A stretch of 35,947 nt of DNA from an uncultured Caryophanales bacterium. Lineage in GTDB: Bacteria > Bacillota_I > Bacilli_A > RF39 > UBA660. Where the stretch lies: NCBI GenBank assembly GCA_948433085.1, contig CAOJDP010000008.1, positions 1-35,947 on the forward strand, in the 5' to 3' direction. Both the position numbers and the translations under genes were made by a program. Below, piece after piece: positions 1 to 9,704 of the stretch. Within the stretch, counting starts at the first letter, position 1, and every line of letters starts with the position of its first letter. Below the pieces are notes generated by a model. The model saw only the letters and a list, made by a program, of their open reading frames with translations, had not been told where the DNA came from and did no database searches.

Positions 1-41
1 TACCTAGTATACCATTACTAAAGTTTTTTGTGTCTATATAT

Positions 42-137
42 CTATACTAACACCACAAACATATTTTGCATAACACCCTTTTTTAATTCTTGTAGTAAAT
101 ATAATTTCTTATTTTCCAGTTCAATTAGTTTGGATTG
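42..137 (-). pseudogene. hsdS C-terminal remnant
   Basis: After the stop of the IS30 fragment, the same minus-strand frame continues as a short peptide containing LLQELKKGVMQNMF and ending at TAG (42-44). This closely matches the C-terminus of the complete HsdS at 691-1863, which reads KLQELKKGLMQSMF. It is therefore the last ~30 codons of a second specificity-subunit gene, on the same strand as hsdM and hsdR. The rest of that gene is absent from the window. The two C-termini are similar but not identical at DNA level, so this is a paralogue rather than a fresh duplicate. Confidence 0.75.
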
Positions 138-449
138 TCAACACTTTTGTTCTTTGTAGTTAGAACAAACATTTTTGCATTTTAAACAATATCGACATAG
201 TCTATTTTGTGATTGATGACAATCACTACACAAGGAATTGATTTTACAATTTTCTCTATAAATACAGTTGTTAAAAACCCGTCCATAGCCACCAGAATTT
301 TTAATTTTATAATGATTTCTAATTTCCTTAGATATAGTAGTACAATCCTTATTTAACAAAGTTCCAATATGTTTAAAAGACTTGTTTAAACCAATTTCTC
401 GTTCTATGATTAATCTATCTTCTAGTGACAGATGCTTATTATTACACAT
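138..449 (-). pseudogene. IS30-family transposase, N-terminal fragment
   Basis: About 103 codons remain, starting at ATG 449 behind AAAGGAG. The N-terminus (LSLEDRLIIEREIG, then HIGTLLNKDCTTISKEI) is the HTH_38 DNA-binding helix-turn-helix typical of IS30 transposases. A cysteine-rich segment (CSDCHQ, CRYCLKCKNVC) follows, as in that family. Intact IS30 transposases are 300-400 aa with a C-terminal DDE catalytic domain, which is entirely missing here. The frame ends at TGA (138-140) and runs straight into an hsdS remnant. This is a dead insertion sequence at a rearrangement junction. Confidence 0.8.
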
Positions 450-546
450 AAATATAACTCCTTTCTCATATATAAGCACCATCCTAAGTTTATTATAATT
501 GTTTGTAGACTTAAATTCTATCTTTTATTTTGTAAACTTTAATTCC

Positions 547-561
547 ATTCCACTGTGGAAT
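547..561. repeat. 15-bp palindrome near the presumed IS30 end
   Basis: ATTCCAC-T-GTGGAAT is a perfect inverted repeat with 7-bp arms in the 240-bp gap between the divergent IS30 fragment and hsdS. The sequence from about 553 (TGTGGAATTTACTTTTACA) resembles the terminal repeats of IS30-family elements, so the left IS end may lie here. That resemblance is from memory and not verified. The rest of the gap (580-690) holds a possible hsdS promoter with TATAAT at 638-643 and no good -35. Confidence 0.4.
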
Positions 562-690
562 TTACTTTTACATGTGAGAATAATTATCTTTTCTTTTTCG
601 TATTTAATTTTAATGATGAATTATCTAAAATTCATGATATAATTATAGTATCTAATTAACAAACTTAAGGACTAGAAATGTGGTGAGATA

Positions 691-1863
691 ATGAATGTTC
701 CTAAATTAAGATTTAAAGAATTTACTGATGAGTGGAAAATAATTAAGCTTGATGAATTATACGAATTTAAAAATGGAATTAATGCAGATAGAACTGTTTA
801 TGGCAAAGGAGTTCCATTAATTAGTGTCACAGACATTATAAATAATAATTTTATTACTTATAATAAAATACGAGGAAAAATTGATATAAATAATAATATA
901 TTGATAAATAATTCAGTAGAGTATGGAGATATACTTTTTCAAAGAAGTTCTGAAACATTTGTTGAAATAGGAACATCAAACATTTATCTAGATAATAAAA
1001 TGGTTACTTTTGGAGGCTTCGTTATTAGAGGGAAAAAGAAAAATAATGAAATTCCTTTATTTATTAATTATGAATTAAAATCACCTAATTCTAGAAAAAA
1101 GATTATTATTAAAGGGGCAGGAGCTCAACATTATAATATTGGGCAAGAAGATTTAAAACAAGTTAGTATCTCTATCCCAAGTACAGCAGAACAAACAAAA
1201 ATAGCCAAATTCTTATCATTATTAGATAAAAAAATAGAACTACAAACTAAGAAAATAAAAAACCTTAAGTTATATAAAAAAGGTCTTTTAGAAAAGCAAT
1301 TTAAAGAAAATTATCAAGAAATTAGTTTAAAAAACATATTAAATGAAAGAAAAGAATATTCAGAAAAAGGACTAGAATATCCTCATGTTACTCTTTCTAA
1401 AGATGGTATATATGATAAAGGTGAAAGATATAATAGAGATTTTTTAGTGAAATCAAATAGTAAAGAATATAAAATTACAAAATTAAATGATTTATGTTAT
1501 AATCCAGCAAATTTAAAATTTGGTGTAATATGTTTAAATGAATATGGTAGTGCTATTTTTTCTCCTATTTATATAACATTTGAAATTAATAAAATAGCTA
1601 ATCCACTTTATATAAAATACTACACATCACGAAATAATTTTATTAACGCAGTTAGGAAATATGAACAAGGAACAGTATATGAAAGAATGTCAGTATCTCC
1701 TGAAGATTTTCTTAAATTCAGTATTAAATTACCAAAATTAGCAACACAAAATAAAATAGTAAAAAGAATAACAAATTTTGATAAGAAAATTGATTTAGAA
1801 GAAAAAAAACTCATAAAATTACAAGAACTGAAAAAAGGACTTATGCAAAGTATGTTTGTATAA
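691..1863 (+). CDS. hsdS: Type I restriction-modification specificity subunit HsdS
   Basis: DNA-recognition subunit (390 aa) of the HsdRMS complex. It has the usual two-part layout: TRD1 (about residues 1-170), a conserved central helix (KIAKFLSLLDKKIELQTKKI, then KKGLLEKQF), TRD2 (about 210-350) and a C-terminal helix (KKLIKLQELKKGLMQSMF). The start is ATG after GGTGAG. Normally hsdS follows hsdM on the same strand. Here it lies on the opposite strand and converges on hsdM with 12 bp between the stops. It therefore cannot be co-transcribed with hsdM and must use its own promoter. Together with the minus-strand hsdS scrap at 42-137 this indicates inversion or shuffling of specificity genes. 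It appears intact. Confidence 0.93.
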   Translation: MNVPKLRFKEFTDEWKIIKLDELYEFKNGINADRTVYGKGVPLISVTDIINNNFITYNKIRGKIDINNNILINNSVEYGDILFQRSSETFVEIGTSNIYLDNKMVTFGGFVIRGKKKNNEIPLFINYELKSPNSRKKIIIKGAGAQHYNIGQEDLKQVSISIPSTAEQTKIAKFLSLLDKKIELQTKKIKNLKLYKKGLLEKQFKENYQEISLKNILNERKEYSEKGLEYPHVTLSKDGIYDKGERYNRDFLVKSNSKEYKITKLNDLCYNPANLKFGVICLNEYGSAIFSPIYITFEINKIANPLYIKYYTSRNNFINAVRKYEQGTVYERMSVSPEDFLKFSIKLPKLATQNKIVKRITNFDKKIDLEEKKLIKLQELKKGLMQSMFV

Positions 1864-1875
1864 ATCCTTTTTATT

Positions 1876-3435
1876 TTACATTTCGTCTAATCCTAATTCT
1901 TTTAAGTAGACATTAAGTTCTTTATCAACTTCTTCTATTTGTTTGTCTATCTCTTTTAAATCCTGTTGTACTGCCTTTATATCAATTTCTTCTTCCTCCT
2001 CGAATGTATCTACATACCTAGGAATATTTAAGTTATAACCATTTTCCTCTATTTCTGACAGCGGTGATATATGACAATACTTTTCTATTTCCTTTCTATC
2101 AATATAAGTTTTAATTATTTTATCAACATCTTGATCCCTTAATCTGTTTTGATTTTTACCAGGCTCAAAATCTTTAGAAGCGTCGATAAATATAATATTT
2201 TCTTCATTTTCTCTACATTTTTTAAATACTAAAATACAGGTAGGAATACTTGTACCATAGAAGATATTTGCAGGTAATCCTATAACTGCATCTAAATAGT
2301 TTTTATCCTTAATTAGATACTTTCTTATTATTCCTTCTGATGCTCCTCTAAATAATACTCCATGGGGTAATACTACAGCCATTGTTCCATTATCAGATAA
2401 TTGATAAATCATATGCTGAATAAAAGCAAAGTCAGCTTTTGATTTTGGTGCTAGCTTACCATATGCACTAAATCTTTCATCTTCTATAAACTTAGGATCT
2501 GCACTCCAATTTTGAGAATATGGTGGGTTAGCAACAACTGCATCAAACTTCATATCAATATGTCTAGGTTTCTCTAAAGTATCATCATTTTTTATATCAA
2601 AATGTCTAAATGAAACTCCATGTAATAACATATTCATTCGTGCTAAGTTGTATGTTGTAGAATTAAATTCTTGTCCATAATAAGATACCACTTTAGTTTC
2701 TTTTCCAACTCTTAATAGTAATGATCCTGATCCACAGGTAGAATCATATACAGATTGAAGTTTAGATTTATTTATAGTAACCAATTTTGCAAGAATTCTT
2801 GATACTTGTTGTGGGGTATAGAATTCTCCTGCTTTTTTACCTGCTGATGCTGCAAAATTAGAAATTAAATATTCATAAGCATCTCCTAAGATGTCAATTT
2901 CTGCATCTTCATGATGAAAATCAATATCATTAATCTTTAACATAATTGTTGATATTAATTTAGCTCTATCTGCTTCTCCTCTGCCAAGTTTGGAGTTATT
3001 CAGATCCATATCTTCAAAAAGATTCTCAAAATCATCTTCAGATTCATTCCCTAAAGTAGATTCAGATATTGAGTTAATTGCTTTTTGTAGCATTGATATA
3101 TCAAATTTGCCAATTTTTATTTTGTCTATTAAAGTACTCCATAAATAATTTGGTTCGATAAAATACCCTATATTTTCATCTTCAATTAAATCACCTTTAA
3201 ATTCGTCAACTCTACTTTTATCATCAAACATATCAACATACTTTTTTGTATTTCTAAGCATTGTGTTTTCTACATAGTTAACTAAATTTTCAGATAAATA
3301 TCTATAAAATATTAAACCCAAAATATAATTTTTAAAATCATTAGCATCCATATTACCTCTTAAGGTATTAGCAATACTCCACAATTGTTTTTGAAGTTCT
3401 GCTTGCTGTGATTGTTGTTTTTCTTCTCTAGACAT
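1876..3435 (-). CDS. hsdM: Type I restriction-modification methyltransferase HsdM
   Basis: N6-adenine DNA methyltransferase subunit (519 aa), which modifies the site chosen by HsdS and forms the M2S core. Residues 1-170 form the helical HsdM_N domain. GEFYTP (203-208), the AdoMet-binding DSTCGSG (231-237) and the catalytic NPPY (303-306) are all present, so it should be active. A glutamate-rich coiled tail follows at 480-519. The start is ATG behind AGGAGGT. It lies 11 bp downstream of hsdR in one operon. The normal third gene, hsdS, is not downstream in the same direction; it is inverted. An RBS-like AAAAGGA just past the hsdM stop would suit a lost downstream gene (inference). Confidence 0.96.
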   Translation of the reverse strand: MSREEKQQSQQAELQKQLWSIANTLRGNMDANDFKNYILGLIFYRYLSENLVNYVENTMLRNTKKYVDMFDDKSRVDEFKGDLIEDENIGYFIEPNYLWSTLIDKIKIGKFDISMLQKAINSISESTLGNESEDDFENLFEDMDLNNSKLGRGEADRAKLISTIMLKINDIDFHHEDAEIDILGDAYEYLISNFAASAGKKAGEFYTPQQVSRILAKLVTINKSKLQSVYDSTCGSGSLLLRVGKETKVVSYYGQEFNSTTYNLARMNMLLHGVSFRHFDIKNDDTLEKPRHIDMKFDAVVANPPYSQNWSADPKFIEDERFSAYGKLAPKSKADFAFIQHMIYQLSDNGTMAVVLPHGVLFRGASEGIIRKYLIKDKNYLDAVIGLPANIFYGTSIPTCILVFKKCRENEENIIFIDASKDFEPGKNQNRLRDQDVDKIIKTYIDRKEIEKYCHISPLSEIEENGYNLNIPRYVDTFEEEEEIDIKAVQQDLKEIDKQIEEVDKELNVYLKELGLDEM

Positions 3436-3446
3436 ATGTAAACCTC

Positions 3447-6203
3447 CTACATAAATTTCTTTAAAATATTTTTAATAAATTCTTTTATATTATTTTTAAT
3501 AGTTCTTCTTTCCCAGTAATCATCTATTTCAATTGAATCATTTATTTCTTTATCTGGGAATATTCCACTATACTCATATTCATCAATGATTTGTTTTAAT
3601 CTATCAAGATGAATATCATTATTACTAGCAAATTTTTCTATTTCTTTTTCTCGTTCTTTATTCATATGCTTATCTAAAGCTTCATCGATTGAATCGTCTT
3701 CTTTTAAAGTTGGTAATATTGAAGTCAAGAAACTTTTAATTAAATCCGCTTTTAAGAATAATTCATCATCTGTAATATTTACTAATTTACTTTGAATATC
3801 AATAATGTCTTTTTGCTTCTGATCTTCATTTGATAAATCAACATTTCTAATTAAATTTAAGATATATGAAACATTAATCTTATCTGTTTGAATTAATTCT
3901 AATGAGAATGTTACATCATTTAATATTGAACTTTTTTCTTTATCATTTGAAAGTTTTCTATACAATTCATAATATTTGCTTTTATAGTCTTCAAATATTT
4001 GAGTATTGATTAATACTCCACAGGTATCTAAATCAAATTGATTGAATGTTTTTAAACTAACTAAAACTTTAGCAAGTTCTCTAAATGCTGCTATAAATTC
4101 TTTGATATCTTCTTCACTTTCAAGTGAATCAACACTTTCCACTACTGGTGTAATACTAAGCAATCTATCAACACACACTTTTAATTTTTCTAAGTATGTT
4201 TCATATGGTGCCATAATTACAGTATCTATACTATCTGTTTGTGAAAATAATTTAACTGCCTCATCAACTCTTGTTTTAGTAGTTCTATAGCAAACTATAT
4301 TCCCAAACGGTTTAGTCTCAGTTTCAACTCTATTCGTTCTTGAGAAAGCCTGAATCAAATCGTGATATTTCAAACTCTTATCAACATATAATGTATTTAA
4401 CCTTTTAGCATCGAATCCTGTTAACAACATATTAACAACGATTACTATGTCTATTTCAGTATTTTTAATCTTTTTACAAATGTCTCTAAAATATCCATCA
4501 AAGTTATTTGAAGAAAAATTGGTATTATACATTTTATTATAATCATTAATAATTCTATCTAATGATTCTCTGGAATGTTCTATGTTACCATCTAAGTCTT
4601 CATTCGCACCATAAGTAAATATAGCACCTATTTTTAAATCATGATTAATTGCTTTAAATGTGTCATAATATTTAACTAATTGGGGTATAGATGATACTGT
4701 AAATAAAGAATTATATTTTTTGTCACGAGTTTTGATATTATGATGTTTAATAATATCATTTGCTATTAAGGTAATTCTATCATCAGCCATAAATACTTCT
4801 TCAGTATCTATTCCTTCCACCATCATATCTTCTTCTAATTCTCTTGAATTTAACTCAACGAATTTCATATAATCAACTGAAAATCCTAATACATTTTCAT
4901 CTTTAATAGCATCTTTGATTAAATATGTATGTAAACATTTTTCAAATATATCTGCTGTACTTCTTCCATCTTGTGATGGATTTTCTTTAAATCTAGGTGT
5001 ACCAGTAAATCCAAAGTATTGTGCTTTTGTAAATGTTTTTGATATTTGTCTATGCATTTCTCCAAATTGACTTCGATGGCATTCATCAATTATAAATACA
5101 GTTTTTAAATCTTTATACTTTTCCATTACATTAGTATATTTAGGATTAGAGCAAGCATTAGCCATTTTTTGAATAGTAGTTATTATAAGTGGCTTTGAGC
5201 TATCTTTTATTTGTTTAATTAATTTGTCTGTCTGATTTGTCATATCAACACAACCAGGATCAAACTTATTAAATTCATCTAATGTTTGTTTGTCTAAGTC
5301 TTTTCTATCTACTAAGAAGAAAACTTGATTAATAGACGGTTCTAATGCCAATATTTGACTTGTTTTAAATGATGTAATAGTTTTACCAGAACCAGTTGTA
5401 TGCCAAATATATCCATTATTATTTGTATCTAATGCACGAGATACTATATTTTCAACAGCATAAACTTGATAAGGTCTCATAACCATTAAAGTTTTATCTG
5501 TCTTATTTATAATCATATATCTAGCTATCATTTTGCCAATGTTGCATCTGTCTAAGAAGAATACACAAAATTGTTCTAAATTAGTAATTCTATTATTGTC
5601 TACATCAGTCCAATAAAAAGTAAATCCATAGTTTAATTCCTGATCTCCATTGGCAAAATATTTCGTATCTACACCATTACTAATAATAAATAACTGAATA
5701 TATTTATAAAGTCCTATATAAGAATGCCTTTTATATCTTTTAATTTGATTAAAAGCTTCCTTCATATCATTTCCTCTTCTTTTAAGTTCAATTTGCACCA
5801 GAGGAAGTCCATTTATTAGAATAGTAACATCATATCTATTAACATATTTACCCTCTACAGTTGTTTGATGTGTAACTTGAAAAATGTTCTTACACCAATC
5901 GTTTTTATTAAATAATTCAATGTATACTTTAGATCCATCATCTCTTTCAATAAATTGTTTTTGTCTCAATTCATTTGCACTTTGATAAACACCTTTTCCA
6001 GATATCTTTACCATTAATTTTTCAAATTCTTTATCAGATAAAGGCTTGTTTTTTAATTCAATTTTATTATGCTTATTAACCTGTTCTCTAAAATTATTTT
6101 CTAAATCTTTAACATCGTTTATTTGTACTTTTTCATAGCCTTGTTTAACAAGTTGGTCTATCATTCTATCTTCTAATCTTGATTCACTTTCATAAACACC
6201 CAT
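3447..6203 (-). CDS. hsdR: Type I restriction endonuclease HsdR
   Basis: Translocating, cutting subunit (918 aa), EcoR124-like in layout. The N-terminal PD-(D/E)xK nuclease has D125 (YDVTI), E139 and K141 (IELKR). The SF2 helicase core has TGSGKT (270-275), DECH (373-376), FTGTPRF (motif III) and QAFSRTNR (motif VI). All key residues are visible. A TTG at 6224 could extend the frame by 7 residues. The ATG at 6203 is preferred because AGTAGGTG sits at the right distance before it. It is first gene of the hsdR-hsdM operon, with a promoter at 6240-6268. Confidence 0.95.
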   Translation of the reverse strand: MGVYESESRLEDRMIDQLVKQGYEKVQINDVKDLENNFREQVNKHNKIELKNKPLSDKEFEKLMVKISGKGVYQSANELRQKQFIERDDGSKVYIELFNKNDWCKNIFQVTHQTTVEGKYVNRYDVTILINGLPLVQIELKRRGNDMKEAFNQIKRYKRHSYIGLYKYIQLFIISNGVDTKYFANGDQELNYGFTFYWTDVDNNRITNLEQFCVFFLDRCNIGKMIARYMIINKTDKTLMVMRPYQVYAVENIVSRALDTNNNGYIWHTTGSGKTITSFKTSQILALEPSINQVFFLVDRKDLDKQTLDEFNKFDPGCVDMTNQTDKLIKQIKDSSKPLIITTIQKMANACSNPKYTNVMEKYKDLKTVFIIDECHRSQFGEMHRQISKTFTKAQYFGFTGTPRFKENPSQDGRSTADIFEKCLHTYLIKDAIKDENVLGFSVDYMKFVELNSRELEEDMMVEGIDTEEVFMADDRITLIANDIIKHHNIKTRDKKYNSLFTVSSIPQLVKYYDTFKAINHDLKIGAIFTYGANEDLDGNIEHSRESLDRIINDYNKMYNTNFSSNNFDGYFRDICKKIKNTEIDIVIVVNMLLTGFDAKRLNTLYVDKSLKYHDLIQAFSRTNRVETETKPFGNIVCYRTTKTRVDEAVKLFSQTDSIDTVIMAPYETYLEKLKVCVDRLLSITPVVESVDSLESEEDIKEFIAAFRELAKVLVSLKTFNQFDLDTCGVLINTQIFEDYKSKYYELYRKLSNDKEKSSILNDVTFSLELIQTDKINVSYILNLIRNVDLSNEDQKQKDIIDIQSKLVNITDDELFLKADLIKSFLTSILPTLKEDDSIDEALDKHMNKEREKEIEKFASNNDIHLDRLKQIIDEYEYSGIFPDKEINDSIEIDDYWERRTIKNNIKEFIKNILKKFM

Positions 6204-6239
6204 ACTACACCTACTTTTTTCCAAAACATTTATAGTCTA

Positions 6240-6268
6240 ATTATACCATGAAATCAAACATTTTTTAA
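6240..6268 (-). promoter_or_regulatory. Predicted promoter of hsdR-hsdM
   Basis: On the minus strand, TTAAAA (6263-6268), a 17-nt spacer and TATAAT (6240-6245) preceded by TGG, an extended -10. It predicts a short leader of about 30 nt before the hsdR ATG. Confidence 0.6.
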
Positions 6269-6293
6269 CTTTAGTCATTATTTATCCTAGAAA

Positions 6294-6323
6294 TTAAAAA
6301 ATAGAAGAGATTAATCCTCTATT
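6294..6323 (-). terminator. Predicted terminator of the DUF6119-fic operon
   Basis: On the minus strand an imperfect stem (AATAGAGGAT / TCTCTTCTATT) runs into a T-rich stretch. A second hairpin at 6376-6416 (ATGCAA..AAGTGT / ACACTT..TTGCAT) lies just after the fic stop but lacks a clean U-tract. GGGC..GCCC at 6350-6375 forms a further weak inverted repeat that I cannot assign. Confidence 0.5.
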
Positions 6324-6446
6324 AAAATAGGTATTATAAAAGAAAAATAGGGCTCCATCAACAAAGACAGTGCCCATGCAAAAGTGTAAAACACTTTTTC
6401 CTTGCATAAATAATATATACCAAAATTAAGATAAAAAAGCAATAGG

Positions 6447-7955
6447 TTAATTTTCTTTATCAAACAATTCTTTAACAATTAAATCTTTTGAATGCAAATT
6501 ATTGTTTTTACCTAATAATAAATTCTCATAAAATTTCACTAAATAACTACTGTCTTCCTTTATATTTAAATAATTATTAAAATAATTACTTCTTACTAAG
6601 GCATTTCTAAAATATACCGATTTATCTTTAAATAAAGTATTATCTACATTATATCCTAAACTAAATAAATACTTTTCAACAAAAAGTGCTGTTGTTCTAG
6701 TATTGCCTTCTCTAAAAGGATGTACTTGCCATATGCTAGATGAAAATTTAGTTATATTGTTAATAACTTCAACTATATTCATTTCTTTATAATTTTTTTC
6801 TTTTTCTAAAGATATATCATATTCTAAAGATTCAATTAAGGTATTACAATCACCATAAGCTACTGAATCATTATTCAATATTCTTTCATGTTTAGAAAAA
6901 TCTACCTTCCTAAACTCCCCTGCAAATTCATAAACATCTTGAAATAAAAATTTATGAATATATTTTAAATAATCAACCGATAATTCAAATTTATCTTCAT
7001 CTAATAATTCAACTATTCTAGCAGATACAAAGTCACACTCTAATTCATTATGATTAATTTCATTCTTATTTTCTTTTTCATTATAATATTCTCTTAATTC
7101 TTTTTCTACTTCATCTATAGTTAAATTACCTTCTACATTTTTTTCTAATAATTTTTCTAAATATTTAGAAGGCTTTAAATTATCTACTTCTTGAAGACCA
7201 ATAGCCATATCCCATTGTAATTGTTTTATATAGTTACTTGATTTACATTCTTCTTCATATTCATTAACACTTGAATCAAATTCCTTTTCATCCATAGAAA
7301 TATCACCTTCTTTATTATAGCATATTTTATCACTATTTATTTCAACTAATAATTCACTAAAAATTTCTTCTAATCTTTCATACATTCTTAGTTCTCCCTT
7401 TAATGATTTAGTTAAAGTAAATATCTGTTTATATGACCAGTAGATTATTCCGCAAACAATAATCAAACTTATAAAATATGGAAATATTGAACTCATCATT
7501 TCAATATTTATTCCATCTTTGTTAATAAATGGAATAATTACTGTAATAATTAAGGTTATAATATTCCAAAAGTTATTACTTTTGCTTTTTGGTACAACCA
7601 AATTTCTATAATGATTAATAATATTTGTAATATTTTTTTCGTTATATATTTTGTTTAATATAAGATGATTTTTAATAATCGATATTTCCTGTTTATTAAT
7701 TTCAGCTTGTAATGTATTATCCTTTGTTTTATCAGACTGTATACTAATGTAAAACTTTTTCTTTAATTCATGCTCACTAATCACTTTCATAGAATATATT
7801 AAAATTAATACTAAAGCAATACTTATATAGGTATGCTTTAACAATCCAAATATCCATACAGAGAAAAAAGATACAGCATATACAACAAAAAATTTTCTTG
7901 TTATTCTATTATAAGCACTTTCCTTCTTGTATAATTCTTCAATTTTGCTATACAT
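6447..7955 (-). CDS. Membrane-anchored Fic-domain protein with VbhA-like segment
   Basis: Predicted Fic enzyme, a family that transfers AMP or related groups to Ser/Thr/Tyr of target proteins (502 aa). Hydrophobic segments at about 22-57 and 129-173 form two membrane hairpins. Residues about 245-291 resemble the VbhA antitoxin helix module (QEVDNLKPS..., GNLTIDEVEKELREYY). The Fic domain occupies about 300-480, with the intact catalytic motif HPFREGNTR at 412-420. The inhibitory consensus [ST]xxxE[GN] is degenerate here: the Glu (256) is kept, with Ile in place of Ser/Thr and Val in place of Gly/Asn. The fic start lies 2 bp after the stop of the gene at 7958-9679 with a weak RBS, so translation is probably coupled. 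Target unknown; a defence role is inferred from the RM neighbour. Confidence 0.85.
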   Translation of the reverse strand: MYSKIEELYKKESAYNRITRKFFVVYAVSFFSVWIFGLLKHTYISIALVLILIYSMKVISEHELKKKFYISIQSDKTKDNTLQAEINKQEISIIKNHLILNKIYNEKNITNIINHYRNLVVPKSKSNNFWNIITLIITVIIPFINKDGINIEMMSSIFPYFISLIIVCGIIYWSYKQIFTLTKSLKGELRMYERLEEIFSELLVEINSDKICYNKEGDISMDEKEFDSSVNEYEEECKSSNYIKQLQWDMAIGLQEVDNLKPSKYLEKLLEKNVEGNLTIDEVEKELREYYNEKENKNEINHNELECDFVSARIVELLDEDKFELSVDYLKYIHKFLFQDVYEFAGEFRKVDFSKHERILNNDSVAYGDCNTLIESLEYDISLEKEKNYKEMNIVEVINNITKFSSSIWQVHPFREGNTRTTALFVEKYLFSLGYNVDNTLFKDKSVYFRNALVRSNYFNNYLNIKEDSSYLVKFYENLLLGKNNNLHSKDLIVKELFDKEN

Positions 7956-7957
7956 AA

Positions 7958-9679
7958 TTACCCATTTATATTAAATAATAATAGTTGATAGCCTTTCTCA
8001 TTTAATTTTTTGCTTGTATCAATTGTAATATATTTTGCGTAATTGGATTCTGTACTATCAGAAAGATCATGCATAAATCCTGCTACATAATACACATTAG
8101 TTTTATCAAATAAAGTAATGAATTCATCTTTACTTATATCTTTGATTTTATTGTTGGGATATTTTTCTAATATATCATCATAATATTTTTCAATAAAAGT
8201 TTTCTTTTCCATCATGTAATGATTTATAAATTCAGCTGATGTTAGAATTTGATTTAATACATCTCTAGCACCATTCCCTTGAAATTTTAATTTATTATGT
8301 ATCAAATATAAATTGTCATCATCATAATAAATGAAGTCGGCTAATTCTATATTATTACTTAAAACTGTATGGGCTACTATAATGTCATCTGATTCCTTAA
8401 AAGTTTTATTATAAGCATCTTCCGTTAGTGAAGTATTATTGTTTAGTAATATATCCCTCAATTTATCGTCAATTTTAATCATTTGAGCATAAGTTTTTTT
8501 AAACTCACTATCTAAGTTATCAATAAAATTATTATCAAACATTAACCATTTATCATTAAATAGAAAAAAAGGTTGTCTATTCTCATCTTCAATGTATCCT
8601 TGCATACATTGCTTTATTTTAGTAGGGTATAATATTGTTTCTTTATCATTATATACGACTAAATTATACTTTAATAATCGTTCTATTGAAGTTTTTGTAA
8701 TTGGAGTTGTTAAACATTTTTCGTACAAATCTTTCATAGTAATAGGTACATCACTCTGAAAGATTACATTTTTTTCATTATCCTCTATAACATAGGAATT
8801 ACCACCAACACAATATTCAGAATAATCATCACCAACCAAGATAAAATTATCTATATTAGCAGACATTAAATACTGAATAAACTTTTCATTTATGTCCTTA
8901 TAAGAATACCCATACTTTTTAGCATCAACAAAATATCCAAGCGAAAAGTTGTCTTCATTTTTTTCTATGCTAATTAATTTACTTAACACTATAATTAATT
9001 CTTCAATAGTTATTGATTTGCGAATTACAAAAGAATCTTTTGCCACAAGATTTAAGTTCTTAACCTTTTTATTTTCCTCTATTTCAATGCCCAATAACTC
9101 AATCATTTCTTTATCAAACTCTAATGATAATTCTCTAAATATAGAACTCATATCATTTTCTGTACTTATTGTTGTAACATTTCTATTTGAGTGTTTGCTT
9201 GATAATTTATTACCAGACATTCTGTTTTCTAAAACTGATTTTATTGCTGCACTATTTTCTTTCATTATTTTAGGTAATAAATACAATCCATAGTTTCTTT
9301 GAGTATACTCAGAAATATAATTACTACCTAATCCACCAGTAAGCAAAAAGATATTATCATCTTTCAAATATGATAAAACATATGAAATATGAGCATTAGA
9401 CAAATCAATGTTTTCTTCCAACATATTGTCTATCATTCCATACCATGATGGATAATGATATGTTTTAAATACTAAACCATTAAAACCATTATTAGAAAAA
9501 CTTACAATCTCATTTTTCTTCTTTTGTAAAACTTCTTCTTTTATTGTTTTTAATATTTGATTTTCTAATTCTGTATAAGATGTGATTTTAAGATCATATT
9601 CTGCGTCAAAATACTTAACAGCTCTTTCATAATCAACTTTATAAATACTGAATTGTGTTTCATATTTTTTCTTTGCCAT
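7958..9679 (-). CDS. TIGR04141/DUF6119-type sporadically distributed protein
   Basis: 573-aa soluble protein. The layout fits the TIGR04141 (DUF6119) family of sporadically distributed island proteins: FLLTGGLGSNYI near residue 115 and the C-terminal block NIELADFIYYDDDNLYLIHNKL followed by GNGARDVLNQILTSAEFI. The family is described mainly from mobile regions and its biochemistry is not known to me. No signal peptide, membrane helix or catalytic motif is obvious. ATG is preceded by GAGGTG. It is the first gene of an operon with fic, and its leader contains a terminator-like hairpin. The family call is by recalled motif and should be confirmed by profile search. Confidence 0.65.
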   Translation of the reverse strand: MAKKKYETQFSIYKVDYERAVKYFDAEYDLKITSYTELENQILKTIKEEVLQKKKNEIVSFSNNGFNGLVFKTYHYPSWYGMIDNMLEENIDLSNAHISYVLSYLKDDNIFLLTGGLGSNYISEYTQRNYGLYLLPKIMKENSAAIKSVLENRMSGNKLSSKHSNRNVTTISTENDMSSIFRELSLEFDKEMIELLGIEIEENKKVKNLNLVAKDSFVIRKSITIEELIIVLSKLISIEKNEDNFSLGYFVDAKKYGYSYKDINEKFIQYLMSANIDNFILVGDDYSEYCVGGNSYVIEDNEKNVIFQSDVPITMKDLYEKCLTTPITKTSIERLLKYNLVVYNDKETILYPTKIKQCMQGYIEDENRQPFFLFNDKWLMFDNNFIDNLDSEFKKTYAQMIKIDDKLRDILLNNNTSLTEDAYNKTFKESDDIIVAHTVLSNNIELADFIYYDDDNLYLIHNKLKFQGNGARDVLNQILTSAEFINHYMMEKKTFIEKYYDDILEKYPNNKIKDISKDEFITLFDKTNVYYVAGFMHDLSDSTESNYAKYITIDTSKKLNEKGYQLLLFNING

Positions 9680-9704
9680 TACTACACCTCACTTCAAAAA
9701 AATA

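Noticed and set aside
42-1863. Perfect inverted repeats between the two hsdS 3' ends that would prove active inversion
   Set aside because: The ends are similar but differ at several positions, so only past rearrangement is supported.
6350-6416. Possible terminal repeat of another insertion sequence (GGGCTCC...GTGCCC)
   Set aside because: No transposase remnant nearby and no matching second end found; recorded only with the terminator.
8949-9293. Plus-strand open frame inside the DUF6119-type gene
   Set aside because: Lies wholly antisense to a well-formed gene, no RBS, composition of a reverse-frame shadow. The same applies to frames at 12255-12515, 21891-22133, 25737-25967 and 32806-33054.
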